DNA from: Lachnospiraceae bacterium
Lineage (GTDB): Bacteria > Bacillota > Clostridia > Lachnospirales > Lachnospiraceae
Length of the DNA stretch: 64,000 nt
Reading direction: 5' to 3'
Assembly (NCBI GenBank): GCA_029338675.1
Contig: JAQYAV010000137.1
Span: 1-64,000, forward strand
The position numbers and the translations under genes were made by a program. Under the pieces are notes generated by a model. It was not told the DNA's origin. It did no database searches and saw only the letters and a program-made list of their open reading frames with translations. Shown piece by piece: positions 19,975-28,217 of this stretch. The first letter of the stretch is position 1. Each line of letters begins with the position of its first letter.

Positions 19975-21222
19975 ATGACTAGAATAGATATATTATCAGG
20001 TTTTTTAGGTGCTGGAAAGACAACATTGATTAAGAAGCTTATTGCCGAGGCATTCAAAGGTGAAAAGCTTGTTCTTATCGAAAATGAATTTGGCGAGATT
20101 GGAATTGATGGTGGATTTCTTAAAAGTGCTGGTGTTGAAATAACTGAAATGAATTCAGGTTGTATTTGCTGTTCGTTAGTTGGAGATTTTGGAACTGCGC
20201 TTAAGCAAGTAATTGATGATTATTCACCAGATAGAGTAATTATTGAACCATCAGGTGTAGGAAAATTATCAGATGTTATAAAGGCTGTTGAAGCAGTTAA
20301 TGAAGTGGCTGAAGTAGTTATAAATAGTGCAACAACTGTTGTTGATGTTTCAAAATGTAAGATGTATATGAAGAATTTTGGAGAATTCTTTAATAATCAG
20401 GTTGAAAGTGCAAGAACAATAGTTCTTAGTAGAACTCAGAATGTGAATGATAAAAAGATTGCTGATACTGTTTCGCTCCTTAGAGAACACAATGAACATG
20501 CAACTATTATTACAACTCCATGGGATGACATTGATGGTAATACAATTTTAGAGGCAATGGAGCATGCAAATACATTAGAAGATATGTTAAATGAAGTAAA
20601 AAAAGCTGCACATGAGCATCATCACCATGATGAAGAGGACTGCTGCTGTGGCCATGATCATGAGCATCATCACCATGATGAAGAAGATTGCTGCTGTGGC
20701 CATGATCATGATGAGCATGAGCATCATCACCATGATGAAGAAGATTGCTGCTGTGGCCATGATCATGATGAGCATGAGCATCATCACCATGATGAAGAGG
20801 ACTGTTGCTGTGGCCATGATCATGATGAGCATGAGCATCATCACCATGATGAAGAAGATTGCTGCTGTGGTCATGATCATGACGAACATCACCACCATCA
20901 CGATGAAGACTGTACTTGTGGATGTCATGGACATCATCATGCAGATGAAGTATTTACAAGCTGGGGCAAGGAAACAGCAAATAAATTCGACAAAGCTAAA
21001 ATGGAAGATATACTTAAAAAGCTTTCAGCAGAAGACGATGAATATGGTGTTATTTTAAGAGCAAAGGGTATATTACCTAGCACAGATAGTACGTGGATTT
21101 ATTTTGATTTAGTTCCAGGTGAATATGAAATAAGAGAAGGAAAGCCAGATTATACAGGAAAGTTATGTGTTATTGGCAGCAATCTCAAGGAAGATTTATT
21201 AGAAGAATTGTTTGGTTTATAA
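19975..21222 (+). CDS. COG0523/CobW-family GTPase metallochaperone with His/Asp/Cys-rich repeat insert
   Basis: GFLGAGKTTLIKKL, IENEFGEIGIDGGFL, NSGCICCSLVGDF (CxCC motif), then repeated HEHHHHDEEDCCCGHDHDE array and CobW C-terminal domain. Confidence 0.93.
   Translation: MTRIDILSGFLGAGKTTLIKKLIAEAFKGEKLVLIENEFGEIGIDGGFLKSAGVEITEMNSGCICCSLVGDFGTALKQVIDDYSPDRVIIEPSGVGKLSDVIKAVEAVNEVAEVVINSATTVVDVSKCKMYMKNFGEFFNNQVESARTIVLSRTQNVNDKKIADTVSLLREHNEHATIITTPWDDIDGNTILEAMEHANTLEDMLNEVKKAAHEHHHHDEEDCCCGHDHEHHHHDEEDCCCGHDHDEHEHHHHDEEDCCCGHDHDEHEHHHHDEEDCCCGHDHDEHEHHHHDEEDCCCGHDHDEHHHHHDEDCTCGCHGHHHADEVFTSWGKETANKFDKAKMEDILKKLSAEDDEYGVILRAKGILPSTDSTWIYFDLVPGEYEIREGKPDYTGKLCVIGSNLKEDLLEELFGL
20611..20940 (+). 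repeat. Tandem ~57-bp coding repeats for a His/Asp/Glu/Cys metal-binding array
   Basis: Five CCCGHDH modules in near-identical DNA (catcatcaccatgatgaagaagattgctgctgtggccatgatcatgat...). Confidence 0.9.
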
Positions 21223-21232
21223 TTTTTAATTA

Positions 21233-21290
21233 AAAGGTCAAGGTGAAAAAGGCTTTTTATAGCTTTGTTTGACATTGACCTTTTTAGTTT
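21233..21290 (+). terminator. Rho-independent terminator after the first COG0523 gene
   Basis: AAAAGGTCAA...TTGACCTTTTT stem followed by T's. Confidence 0.65.
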
Positions 21291-21325
21291 AGATAAGCAT
21301 TGTCGTATATTTGAGGAGGCATATT

Positions 21326-22285
21326 ATGAAGAATAACAATATAGAAGAAATTCCAGTTTATATGTTTTTGGGTTTTCTTGAAAGTGGAAAAACTACTTTT
21401 GCTAGTGAAACTTTAATTGAAAGAGGTTTTACAGAAGGTGAGCCTACTTTACTTTTGGTATGTGAAGAAGGCATAGAGGAGTATGACGAGGAATATCTTG
21501 AAAGCAATAATATTCATACAGAATATATAAGCGAAGAAAATCTTAATACAGAATATTTATTGGATCTTCAAGATAAATACAAGCCTACTCGTGTAATGAT
21601 TGAATATAATGGAATGTGGAAGGTGGACAAGTTATTTAATATTAGAGTACCAAAGGGATGGACAGTGGTTCAGGTTATTACATTTGTCAATTCAGAGACA
21701 TTTGACGTATATTCGGCTAATATGAAGTCAATGATGATGGAACACCTTTCTACAGCTGATATGATTGTATTTAATAGATGTGATGAAACAACAAAAAAGG
21801 CAGAATATAGAAGAAGTATAAAAGCAGTTAACAGAAGAGCTCAGATTATTTTCGAAAATAAAGAGGGAATAGCTTCCCTTGACGATGAGGAGCTTGAGTT
21901 ACCATTTGATATTAATAAGCCTGTCATTTTGTTAGAGGATGAAGATTTTGGAATATGGTATATTGATGCCTGTGATAATCCTGACAAGTATGTGGGCAAA
22001 AAAATAGTATTTAAGGCTATGGTTCATAAGCCAAAGGAATATGGCGTTAATGAATTTGTACCAGGAAGATTTGCTATGACTTGTTGTGCAGATGATGTTG
22101 CATTCATAGGATTTAAATGTTATTTCCATGCAGCAAAGCATTTGAAGGATAGACAGTGGGTTAGAGTAACTGGTGAAATTGATAAAGAATTTTATCCAGA
22201 ATTTGAGGGAGAAGGACCTGTTATTAAAGCCACAAAGGTAGAATTGGATAAACCTGCTGAAGAAGAGTTGGTTTACTTTAATTAA
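21326..22285 (+). CDS. CobW-like P-loop GTPase protein with C-terminal TIGR03943/YcgQ-like domain
   Basis: IPVYMFLGFLESGKTTFASETL P-loop; no CxCC motif; C-terminal KKIVFKAMVHKPKEYGVNEFVPGRFAMTCCADDVAFIGFKC...WVRVTGEI resembling TIGR03943/DUF1980. Confidence 0.75.
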   Translation: MKNNNIEEIPVYMFLGFLESGKTTFASETLIERGFTEGEPTLLLVCEEGIEEYDEEYLESNNIHTEYISEENLNTEYLLDLQDKYKPTRVMIEYNGMWKVDKLFNIRVPKGWTVVQVITFVNSETFDVYSANMKSMMMEHLSTADMIVFNRCDETTKKAEYRRSIKAVNRRAQIIFENKEGIASLDDEELELPFDINKPVILLEDEDFGIWYIDACDNPDKYVGKKIVFKAMVHKPKEYGVNEFVPGRFAMTCCADDVAFIGFKCYFHAAKHLKDRQWVRVTGEIDKEFYPEFEGEGPVIKATKVELDKPAEEELVYFN

Positions 22286-22286
22286 T

Positions 22287-22967
22287 ATGGAATATAATAA
22301 TATATACATTGGAGAGTTTATTGAAAGACCAAATAGATTTATTGCAAAAGTAAGACTTAATGACGAAATATGCGTTGTCCATGTTAAAAATACAGGAAGA
22401 TGCAAGGAGTTATTAGTTCCAGGAACTAAGGTTTATTTGGAAAAATCAGATAATCCAAATAGAAAAACAAAATATGATTTAGTTTCAGTATGTAAAGGTG
22501 ATAGGATAATTAATATTGACTCTCAGCTTCCTAACGATTTAGTAGAAGAATTTCTTCGAGAAGAAAAATTGTTTGCTGATATATCATTAATAAAACGTGA
22601 AAAGGTATATGGTGCTTCAAGATTTGATTTTTACATTGAAACTAAAAATCGTAAAATATTTATGGAAGTTAAGGGATGTACACTTGAAGAAAATGGTGTT
22701 GTAAGCTTTCCTGATGCTCCTACACAAAGAGGCTTAAAACATATTAATGAATTAATGAATGCGATTTGCAATGGCTATGAAGCATATGTTATGTTTGTTG
22801 TACAGATGAAAGATGTTTTATATTTTACTCCTGCAAAAAATATTCATAAAGAATTTGCTGATACACTAAAAATTGCAAGTGAAAGAGGAGTAAAGGTTTT
22901 AGCGTATGATTGTTATGTTGATAGTAAGAGCGTAAAAATATGCAATCAGGTTGAAGTAAGACTGTGA
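22287..22967 (+). CDS. sfsA: Sugar fermentation stimulation protein homolog (SfsA)
   Basis: FIERPNRFIAKVRLNDEICVVHVKNTGRCKELLVPGTKVYLEKS...RFDFYIET...MEVKGCTLEENGVVSFPDAPTQRGLKHINEL. Confidence 0.93.
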   Translation: MEYNNIYIGEFIERPNRFIAKVRLNDEICVVHVKNTGRCKELLVPGTKVYLEKSDNPNRKTKYDLVSVCKGDRIINIDSQLPNDLVEEFLREEKLFADISLIKREKVYGASRFDFYIETKNRKIFMEVKGCTLEENGVVSFPDAPTQRGLKHINELMNAICNGYEAYVMFVVQMKDVLYFTPAKNIHKEFADTLKIASERGVKVLAYDCYVDSKSVKICNQVEVRL

Positions 22968-22985
22968 TATGGAAAGGATGATATT

Positions 22986-23684
22986 GTGGCATTAATAAGT
23001 TGCAAGGATGTATCACTTGGATATGAAGGTAAAACTGTAGTTGAAAATTTGAATTTTGAAATAAATGATGGAGATTACCTCTACATATTAGGTGAAAATG
23101 GTTCAGGTAAAAGTACTCTTATGAAAACACTGTTAGGCTTAAGAAATCCTATGTCGGGAACAATTTTATATGGATTAAATCATAATGAAATAGGATATTT
23201 GCCACAACAGACAATTGTGCAGCGAGATTTTCCTGCGTCTGTTAAAGAAATAGTAATGTCTGGATTCCTTAATCATTGTGGACTTAGGCCCTTCTATAGC
23301 AAAGATGAAAAAAGAATTGCTAGAGAAAATATGGAAAAGCTTGGGATATCTGATCTAAAAAAAAGATGCTATAGAGAATTGTCAGGTGGTCAGCAACAAC
23401 GAGTTTTGTTAGCTAGAGCATTATGTGCAACAACAAAGCTTATAGTATTAGATGAACCAGTTGCAGGTTTGGATCCTAAGGTAACAGCAGAGATGTATGA
23501 TTTGATTAATAATCTAAATAAAGAGGGAATTACTGTTGTAATGGTTTCACATGATATTCAAGCCGCAATGACCTATGCAACAAAAATTCTTTATGTAAGT
23601 GATAAACCACAATTTTTTGATTCTAAGAAAAAATACATTAACAGCGAAATTGGGAAAGTATTTTTGAATGATACTTCAGAGTAG
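22986..23684 (+). CDS. znuC: Zinc-type metal ABC transporter ATP-binding protein
   Basis: Walker A GENGSGKSTLMKTLLG, LSGGQQQRVLLARAL signature, adjacent to ABC-3 permease; GTG start. Confidence 0.85.
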   Translation: MALISCKDVSLGYEGKTVVENLNFEINDGDYLYILGENGSGKSTLMKTLLGLRNPMSGTILYGLNHNEIGYLPQQTIVQRDFPASVKEIVMSGFLNHCGLRPFYSKDEKRIARENMEKLGISDLKKRCYRELSGGQQQRVLLARALCATTKLIVLDEPVAGLDPKVTAEMYDLINNLNKEGITVVMVSHDIQAAMTYATKILYVSDKPQFFDSKKKYINSEIGKVFLNDTSE

Positions 23685-23697
23685 GGAGGAACATAGT

Positions 23698-24543
23698 ATG
23701 CAAGAAAAGCTTTGGACTTATATGGGCTATGATTTTGTAATAAATGCATTAATTGTTGGTGTTTTAATTGCGTTTTGTGCCTCTTTATTGGGTGTTACAT
23801 TAGTATTAAAAAGATTTTCTTATATAGGAGATGGCCTTTCACATGTTGCCTTTGCAGGTATGGCACTTGCAATGATTGCTGAACTTGGCAACAATAATAT
23901 GTTGATAATTTTACCAATAACAATAATATCAGCTGTGTTAATGCTTAAGACAAGCCAAAATACAAAAATAAATGGTGACGCCGCGATTGCAATGATATCT
24001 GTTGGTTCCTTAGCATTTGGATATTTACTGCTTAATATTTTTTCGCCATCAGCAAATGTTTCAGGTGATGTGTGTTCAACATTGTTTGGTGCAACATCAA
24101 TATTAACATTAAGTGAATTTGATGTTTATTTATGTATTGGTATGTCAATATTTGTGTTATTATTTTATTTATTTTTCTATAATAAGATTTTTGCAGTAAC
24201 ATTTGATGAGGATTTTGCAACTGCTACAGGAATCAAATCAGGTGTATATAATACATTGATGGCTGTAATTACTGCTGTGATAGTTGTATTGGCAATGAAT
24301 TTGGTTGGATCCTTGCTAATTTCAGCGCTAGTAATTTTTCCGGCTTTATCGTCTATGAGAGTATTTAAGAATTTTAAGGCTGTAGTAGTTAGTTCTGGGA
24401 TTATTAGTGTAATATGTTCTTCTATTGGACTTGTTTTAGCTTTGCTTAATTCTACTCCAGTGGGTGCAACAATTGTGGCAGTAGATATAGTATGTTTTAT
24501 TATGTTTTCAATTGCAGGATTTGCACTTGGAAAAAATAGATAA
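23698..24543 (+). CDS. znuB: Metal ABC transporter permease (ABC-3/ZnuB family)
   Basis: SLLGVTLVLKRFSYIGDGLSHVAFAGMALAMI...LLISALVIFPALSSMRVFKNF. Confidence 0.88.
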   Translation: MQEKLWTYMGYDFVINALIVGVLIAFCASLLGVTLVLKRFSYIGDGLSHVAFAGMALAMIAELGNNNMLIILPITIISAVLMLKTSQNTKINGDAAIAMISVGSLAFGYLLLNIFSPSANVSGDVCSTLFGATSILTLSEFDVYLCIGMSIFVLLFYLFFYNKIFAVTFDEDFATATGIKSGVYNTLMAVITAVIVVLAMNLVGSLLISALVIFPALSSMRVFKNFKAVVVSSGIISVICSSIGLVLALLNSTPVGATIVAVDIVCFIMFSIAGFALGKNR

Positions 24544-24565
24544 CAAAAAAGATATAGTTTATTAT

Positions 24566-24620
24566 AAAGGTTGATAAAAATGCAAAACATTTGCATTTTA
24601 TATTGACCTTTATTTTTTTT
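24566..24620 (+). terminator. Terminator-like extended hairpin after znuB, overlapping the zur promoter
   Basis: TAAAGGTtgATAAAAATGCAAA-aca-TTTGCATTTTATatTGACCTTTA followed by T8. Confidence 0.7.
24581..24595. promoter_or_regulatory. Candidate Zur/Fur-family box 1
   Basis: TGCAA-AACAT-TTGCA, inverted repeat in terminator stem upstream of the zur -35. Confidence 0.45.
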
Positions 24621-24631
24621 GATGATATAAT
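24603..24631 (+). promoter_or_regulatory. Sigma-A-type promoter for the zur-like gene
   Basis: TTGACC (24603-24608), 17-bp spacer, TATAAT (24626-24631). Confidence 0.6.
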
Positions 24632-24637
24632 CCAAAA

Positions 24638-24652
24638 TGCAAATTAGTTGCA
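24638..24652. promoter_or_regulatory. Candidate Zur/Fur-family box 2
   Basis: TGCAA-ATTAG-TTGCA, same half-sites and spacing as box 1, located about +1 of the zur promoter. Confidence 0.5.
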
Positions 24653-24681
24653 AATTGTTTTGCATATGTGAAAGGATTGTT

Positions 24682-25101
24682 ATGAATAGAAGTAATAGTT
24701 ATTCAACTAGTAAAAGAACGAAGATATTAGATTATATAATTAAGAACTCCCATAAGGATGTTAGCGTAAAAGAGATAAGCAATTATTTGGATATAGAGCA
24801 AAATATGACAGTAAATGTTACGACAATCTACAGATATTTAGATAAGCTTGAGAAGGATGGTAAAGTAATTAAACATATTAGCGACAATGGACATACAACG
24901 TTGTTTCAATATGTTAAGCCTGATAATAACTGCCATGATCATTTACATATGAAATGTAGTAAATGCGGAAAAATTATGCATCTAGATTGTGAATTCATGG
25001 AAGAATTTAAGCATCATATATATGAAGAACACAAATTTACAATAGAATTTACTTCTTCTATGATATATGGAATATGTGATTCGTGTAACGTAAAGAATTA
25101 A
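24682..25101 (+). CDS. zur: Fur family transcriptional regulator (Zur-like)
   Basis: TIYRYLDKLEKDGKVIKH, HDHLHMKCSKCGKIMHLDCEF, YGICDSCN zinc ligands; surrounded by zinc transport genes. Confidence 0.82.
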   Translation: MNRSNSYSTSKRTKILDYIIKNSHKDVSVKEISNYLDIEQNMTVNVTTIYRYLDKLEKDGKVIKHISDNGHTTLFQYVKPDNNCHDHLHMKCSKCGKIMHLDCEFMEEFKHHIYEEHKFTIEFTSSMIYGICDSCNVKN

Positions 25102-25140
25102 TTAGTGATAACATAATTTTTTTTAAAAAGGAGAATGATA

Positions 25141-26136
25141 ATGAATAAAAGGTTGATTATTGCAATAGTTGTCATGGCGTTGATGGTGATTTTTTCAGGT
25201 TGTGGCGTAAATACTAGAGATGATGATAAGATTAATATCGTATGTACTCAATTTTCACAATATGACTGGGTAAAGAATATTGTTGGAGATGTCAAAGGAG
25301 TCGAGATTACTTTATTAGTAAAAAATGGAGTGGATATGCATAGTTATCAACCTAGTGCAGATGATATGATAACAATAAAACAGGCAGATGTATTTATTTA
25401 TGTAGGTGGAGAATCAGATAGTTGGATTAAGGATGCTCTTAAGCAAGCTAATTCAGATATGGTTAAAATTAATATGATGGATATTTTGTTGAATAGTGAT
25501 AAATCAAAGGAGTTAATAGCACAAGAAAATATAGATGATGAAAATCATGAAGAACATATTGTTCAGGCTATAGATAATCACGAAGAACATGATCATGAAT
25601 TTGACAATGATGAACATATATGGCTATCATTAGAAAATGCTAAAATTTTATGCAATGAAATAAAAAATAAGTTGTGTACAATGGATTCAAAAAATGAACA
25701 GGTATACAATGATAATTGTGAGCAGTATATTAATAAAATTGATGATTTAATAAATAAATATAATAAAAATATTAAATCAAAAAATATAAAAATAGTACTA
25801 GCAGATAGATATCCATTTGCTTATTTGTTTAGAGACAATAATATAGAGTGTTTTGCGGCATTTAATGGATGTGCTGCTGAAACTGAGGCAAGTTTTGAAA
25901 CAGTAATAAAATTAGCAGATAATTTAGATAAATATAATATGAAATATATATATATATCTGATGAGACAAAACGTGATTTCGCTAAAACAATAATATCTAA
26001 TTCAAAAGATGATAATAGAGAGATATTATTTATTGAATCGCTTCAGTCTGTTACACAAAAGAAGCTTGATGAGGGATTAACATATATTGGTGCAATGGAA
26101 GATAACCTAAATAAATTAATGAAATCAGCTGAATAA
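25141..26136 (+). CDS. znuA: Metal-binding substrate-binding lipoprotein (ZnuA family)
   Basis: Lipobox VIFSGCG, VCTQFSQYDWVKNIVGDVKGVEITLLVKNGVDMHSYQPSADDMITIKQADVFIYVGGESDSWI, His-rich loop EHDHEFDNDEHIWLS. Confidence 0.88.
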   Translation: MNKRLIIAIVVMALMVIFSGCGVNTRDDDKINIVCTQFSQYDWVKNIVGDVKGVEITLLVKNGVDMHSYQPSADDMITIKQADVFIYVGGESDSWIKDALKQANSDMVKINMMDILLNSDKSKELIAQENIDDENHEEHIVQAIDNHEEHDHEFDNDEHIWLSLENAKILCNEIKNKLCTMDSKNEQVYNDNCEQYINKIDDLINKYNKNIKSKNIKIVLADRYPFAYLFRDNNIECFAAFNGCAAETEASFETVIKLADNLDKYNMKYIYISDETKRDFAKTIISNSKDDNREILFIESLQSVTQKKLDEGLTYIGAMEDNLNKLMKSAE

Positions 26137-26230
26137 AGTGTTCACAGTTTTTTGACAAAAATAACAATTTTTTATCAAATTTTGTATGTAATATATGTAT
26201 CATAAGATAAAAGATGAAAGGATGATATGT

Positions 26231-28075
26231 ATGGATAATTTTGAAGACAAGACAAATAATAAGAATTTACAACAGAATAATAGTATGTATAGTGGAAATT
26301 ATGATGGGACAAGTACTATGGATAATACAATTTGGAACCAAAGTATAAATAGCCAGCAATTTGTGAAAACTACATCACAAGATCCATATTATAATGCTAA
26401 TAGTAATGCAAATACTATAAATAGTAATGCTTATGCGAATGTTACTAATAGTAATGCAAATGCTACTAATACTAATAGTAATGCTAATATTACTAATAAT
26501 ACTTCTTTGTCTGGAAATTATTCAAATGTAGGGACAACTAATAATATGGCTTATATTGATTCAAATAATAAGAATATATCTAATATGAATAATATAAGTG
26601 TAAACAATCAGAAGGAGCCAATAAATGAAAATATTGGAAACATTGGCTTGAATAATGATTCAATTCCATCACAAACAGGAAATGTTAGAATATCGAATAT
26701 GCCAAAATCAGAGCAAACTAATAATATTGGGGGAGTTAAGGCGTTTTATACACCAAATATGAAATTCGATAGTGATAATAAATCAGGTAAGAAAAATATA
26801 AAGTCTGGTAACAATAAAAAGAATAATAACAATAAAAAAGATGGTAATTTTATTTCCTATGCAAAAAGAGGAGTTGCCATTGCTGCCGCAGCTGCTATAT
26901 TTGGAGGCGTAGCTGGTGGTACTTTCAATATTGTTACAAATGATAAAATAAACAAAACATTAAATAGTAGTGAGGTTGTAGCTAAAGTTGATTCAGCAAT
27001 TACTACTGAAAATTCCTTTAAGCTAGGTGATAATTCTAATGAAGATAAAGACAATATTGCAATTAATACAACAAATTCTACAGTAGGAAACAAGGGAACT
27101 ATGGATGTTTCAGAGGTAGCAGAAAGTTTTATGCCATCTGTTGTTGCAATTACTACTAAAGGAATTGCGGAGGCAAATCAAGGCTTTTTTGGTACATACC
27201 AATATGAAACAGAAGGCTCTGGTTCAGGTATAATTATTGGAAAAAATGATAAAGAACTTTTGATACTAACAAATAACCATGTAGTAGACGGCGCTAATAC
27301 AGTATCTGTTGCTTTTGTTGATGAAAAGGTTAATCAGGCAAAGGTAAAGGGTACAAATTCAAATAGTGATTTAGCAGTAATAGTCGTTGATTTGGATGAG
27401 ATTGATTCTTCAACATTGGAGAAGATTAAGGTTGCTAAGATTGGTGATTCAGATAAAGTACAGGTTGGAGAACAAGTAGTTGCTATAGGTAATGCACTTG
27501 GTTATGGTCAATCAGTTACAACTGGAATTGTAAGTGCAAAAGATAGAACTAATGATACTAATGATACTCCTTTAATTCAAACTGATGCTGCAATTAATCC
27601 TGGAAATAGTGGAGGAGCATTAGTTAATATGAATGGTGAATTAATTGGTATAAACTCATCAAAATATGCTTCTTATGATGTTGAGGGTATGGGATATGCA
27701 ATATCAATAACTGCTGCCCAGGATATTATAAATGAGCTTTCTAACAGAAAAACAAGAGATAAAGTTGAGGAAGATGAAAGAGGATATTTAGGAATTTCTT
27801 GTGAAACAGTTACAGAGGCTATTTCGCAAACACAAGGAATTCCAATGGGTGTATTTGTTTCGGAAGTTCAGAAAGGTTCTGCAGCAGAAAAAGCTGGAAT
27901 AAAGAAATATAATATTATAACTAAATTTGATGGTCAAGTAGTTTCGTCTGCTGATCAGTTAGTTAAATTATTAGAGGGGTATAAAGCAGGTGAAACAGTA
28001 AAAGTTAACTTATCATATTTAGAAGATGATGAATATGTAGAAAAAGAAATCACAGTTACATTAGGAAAAAAATAA
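26231..28075 (+). CDS. HtrA/DegP-type trypsin-like serine protease with PDZ domain and Asn-rich N-terminal region
   Basis: ITNNHVVDGANTVSV, NSDLAVI, TDAAINPGNSGGALVN (catalytic Ser), PDZ at C-terminus; single TM helix after Asn/Lys-rich segment. Confidence 0.92.
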   Translation: MDNFEDKTNNKNLQQNNSMYSGNYDGTSTMDNTIWNQSINSQQFVKTTSQDPYYNANSNANTINSNAYANVTNSNANATNTNSNANITNNTSLSGNYSNVGTTNNMAYIDSNNKNISNMNNISVNNQKEPINENIGNIGLNNDSIPSQTGNVRISNMPKSEQTNNIGGVKAFYTPNMKFDSDNKSGKKNIKSGNNKKNNNNKKDGNFISYAKRGVAIAAAAAIFGGVAGGTFNIVTNDKINKTLNSSEVVAKVDSAITTENSFKLGDNSNEDKDNIAINTTNSTVGNKGTMDVSEVAESFMPSVVAITTKGIAEANQGFFGTYQYETEGSGSGIIIGKNDKELLILTNNHVVDGANTVSVAFVDEKVNQAKVKGTNSNSDLAVIVVDLDEIDSSTLEKIKVAKIGDSDKVQVGEQVVAIGNALGYGQSVTTGIVSAKDRTNDTNDTPLIQTDAAINPGNSGGALVNMNGELIGINSSKYASYDVEGMGYAISITAAQDIINELSNRKTRDKVEEDERGYLGISCETVTEAISQTQGIPMGVFVSEVQKGSAAEKAGIKKYNIITKFDGQVVSSADQLVKLLEGYKAGETVKVNLSYLEDDEYVEKEITVTLGKK

Positions 28076-28096
28076 AAAAATTTAACAAGAATAAAA

Positions 28097-28127
28097 AAGC
28101 TCGGGATGAAATTCCCGAGTTTTTTTG
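28097..28127 (+). terminator. Rho-independent terminator after htrA
   Basis: GCTCGGGA-tgaaat-TCCCGAGTTTTTTT. Confidence 0.88.
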
Positions 28128-28217
28128 TATAGAAAAGAATTATTATCTTTCCTATTATTGCTTTTTTGCATTTATTTAATAAATATAATAAATACAATTT
28201 AATTTTTAGCATATATA

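Noticed and set aside
20587-20940. Minus-strand ORF (MMMSMTSTSTVFIVMVVMFVMIM...) with a repetitive hydrophobic translation
   Set aside because: Exact antisense of the His/Cys repeat array; the repeat keeps all frames open. No RBS or independent support.
20611-20940. CRISPR-like regular repeats
   Set aside because: Repeats are contiguous, in frame and coding, with no unique spacers and no cas genes.
20612-21058. Alternative-frame + strand ORF (MSIITMMKRTAAVAMIMSIITMMKKIAAVAMIMM...)
   Set aside because: Frame-shifted reading of the same repeat array inside the COG0523 gene; artefact of repetitive DNA.
25540-25620. His-rich stretch in the ZnuA-like lipoprotein as a novel metal array
   Set aside because: Short His/Asp/Glu loops are normal in zinc-binding solute receptors.
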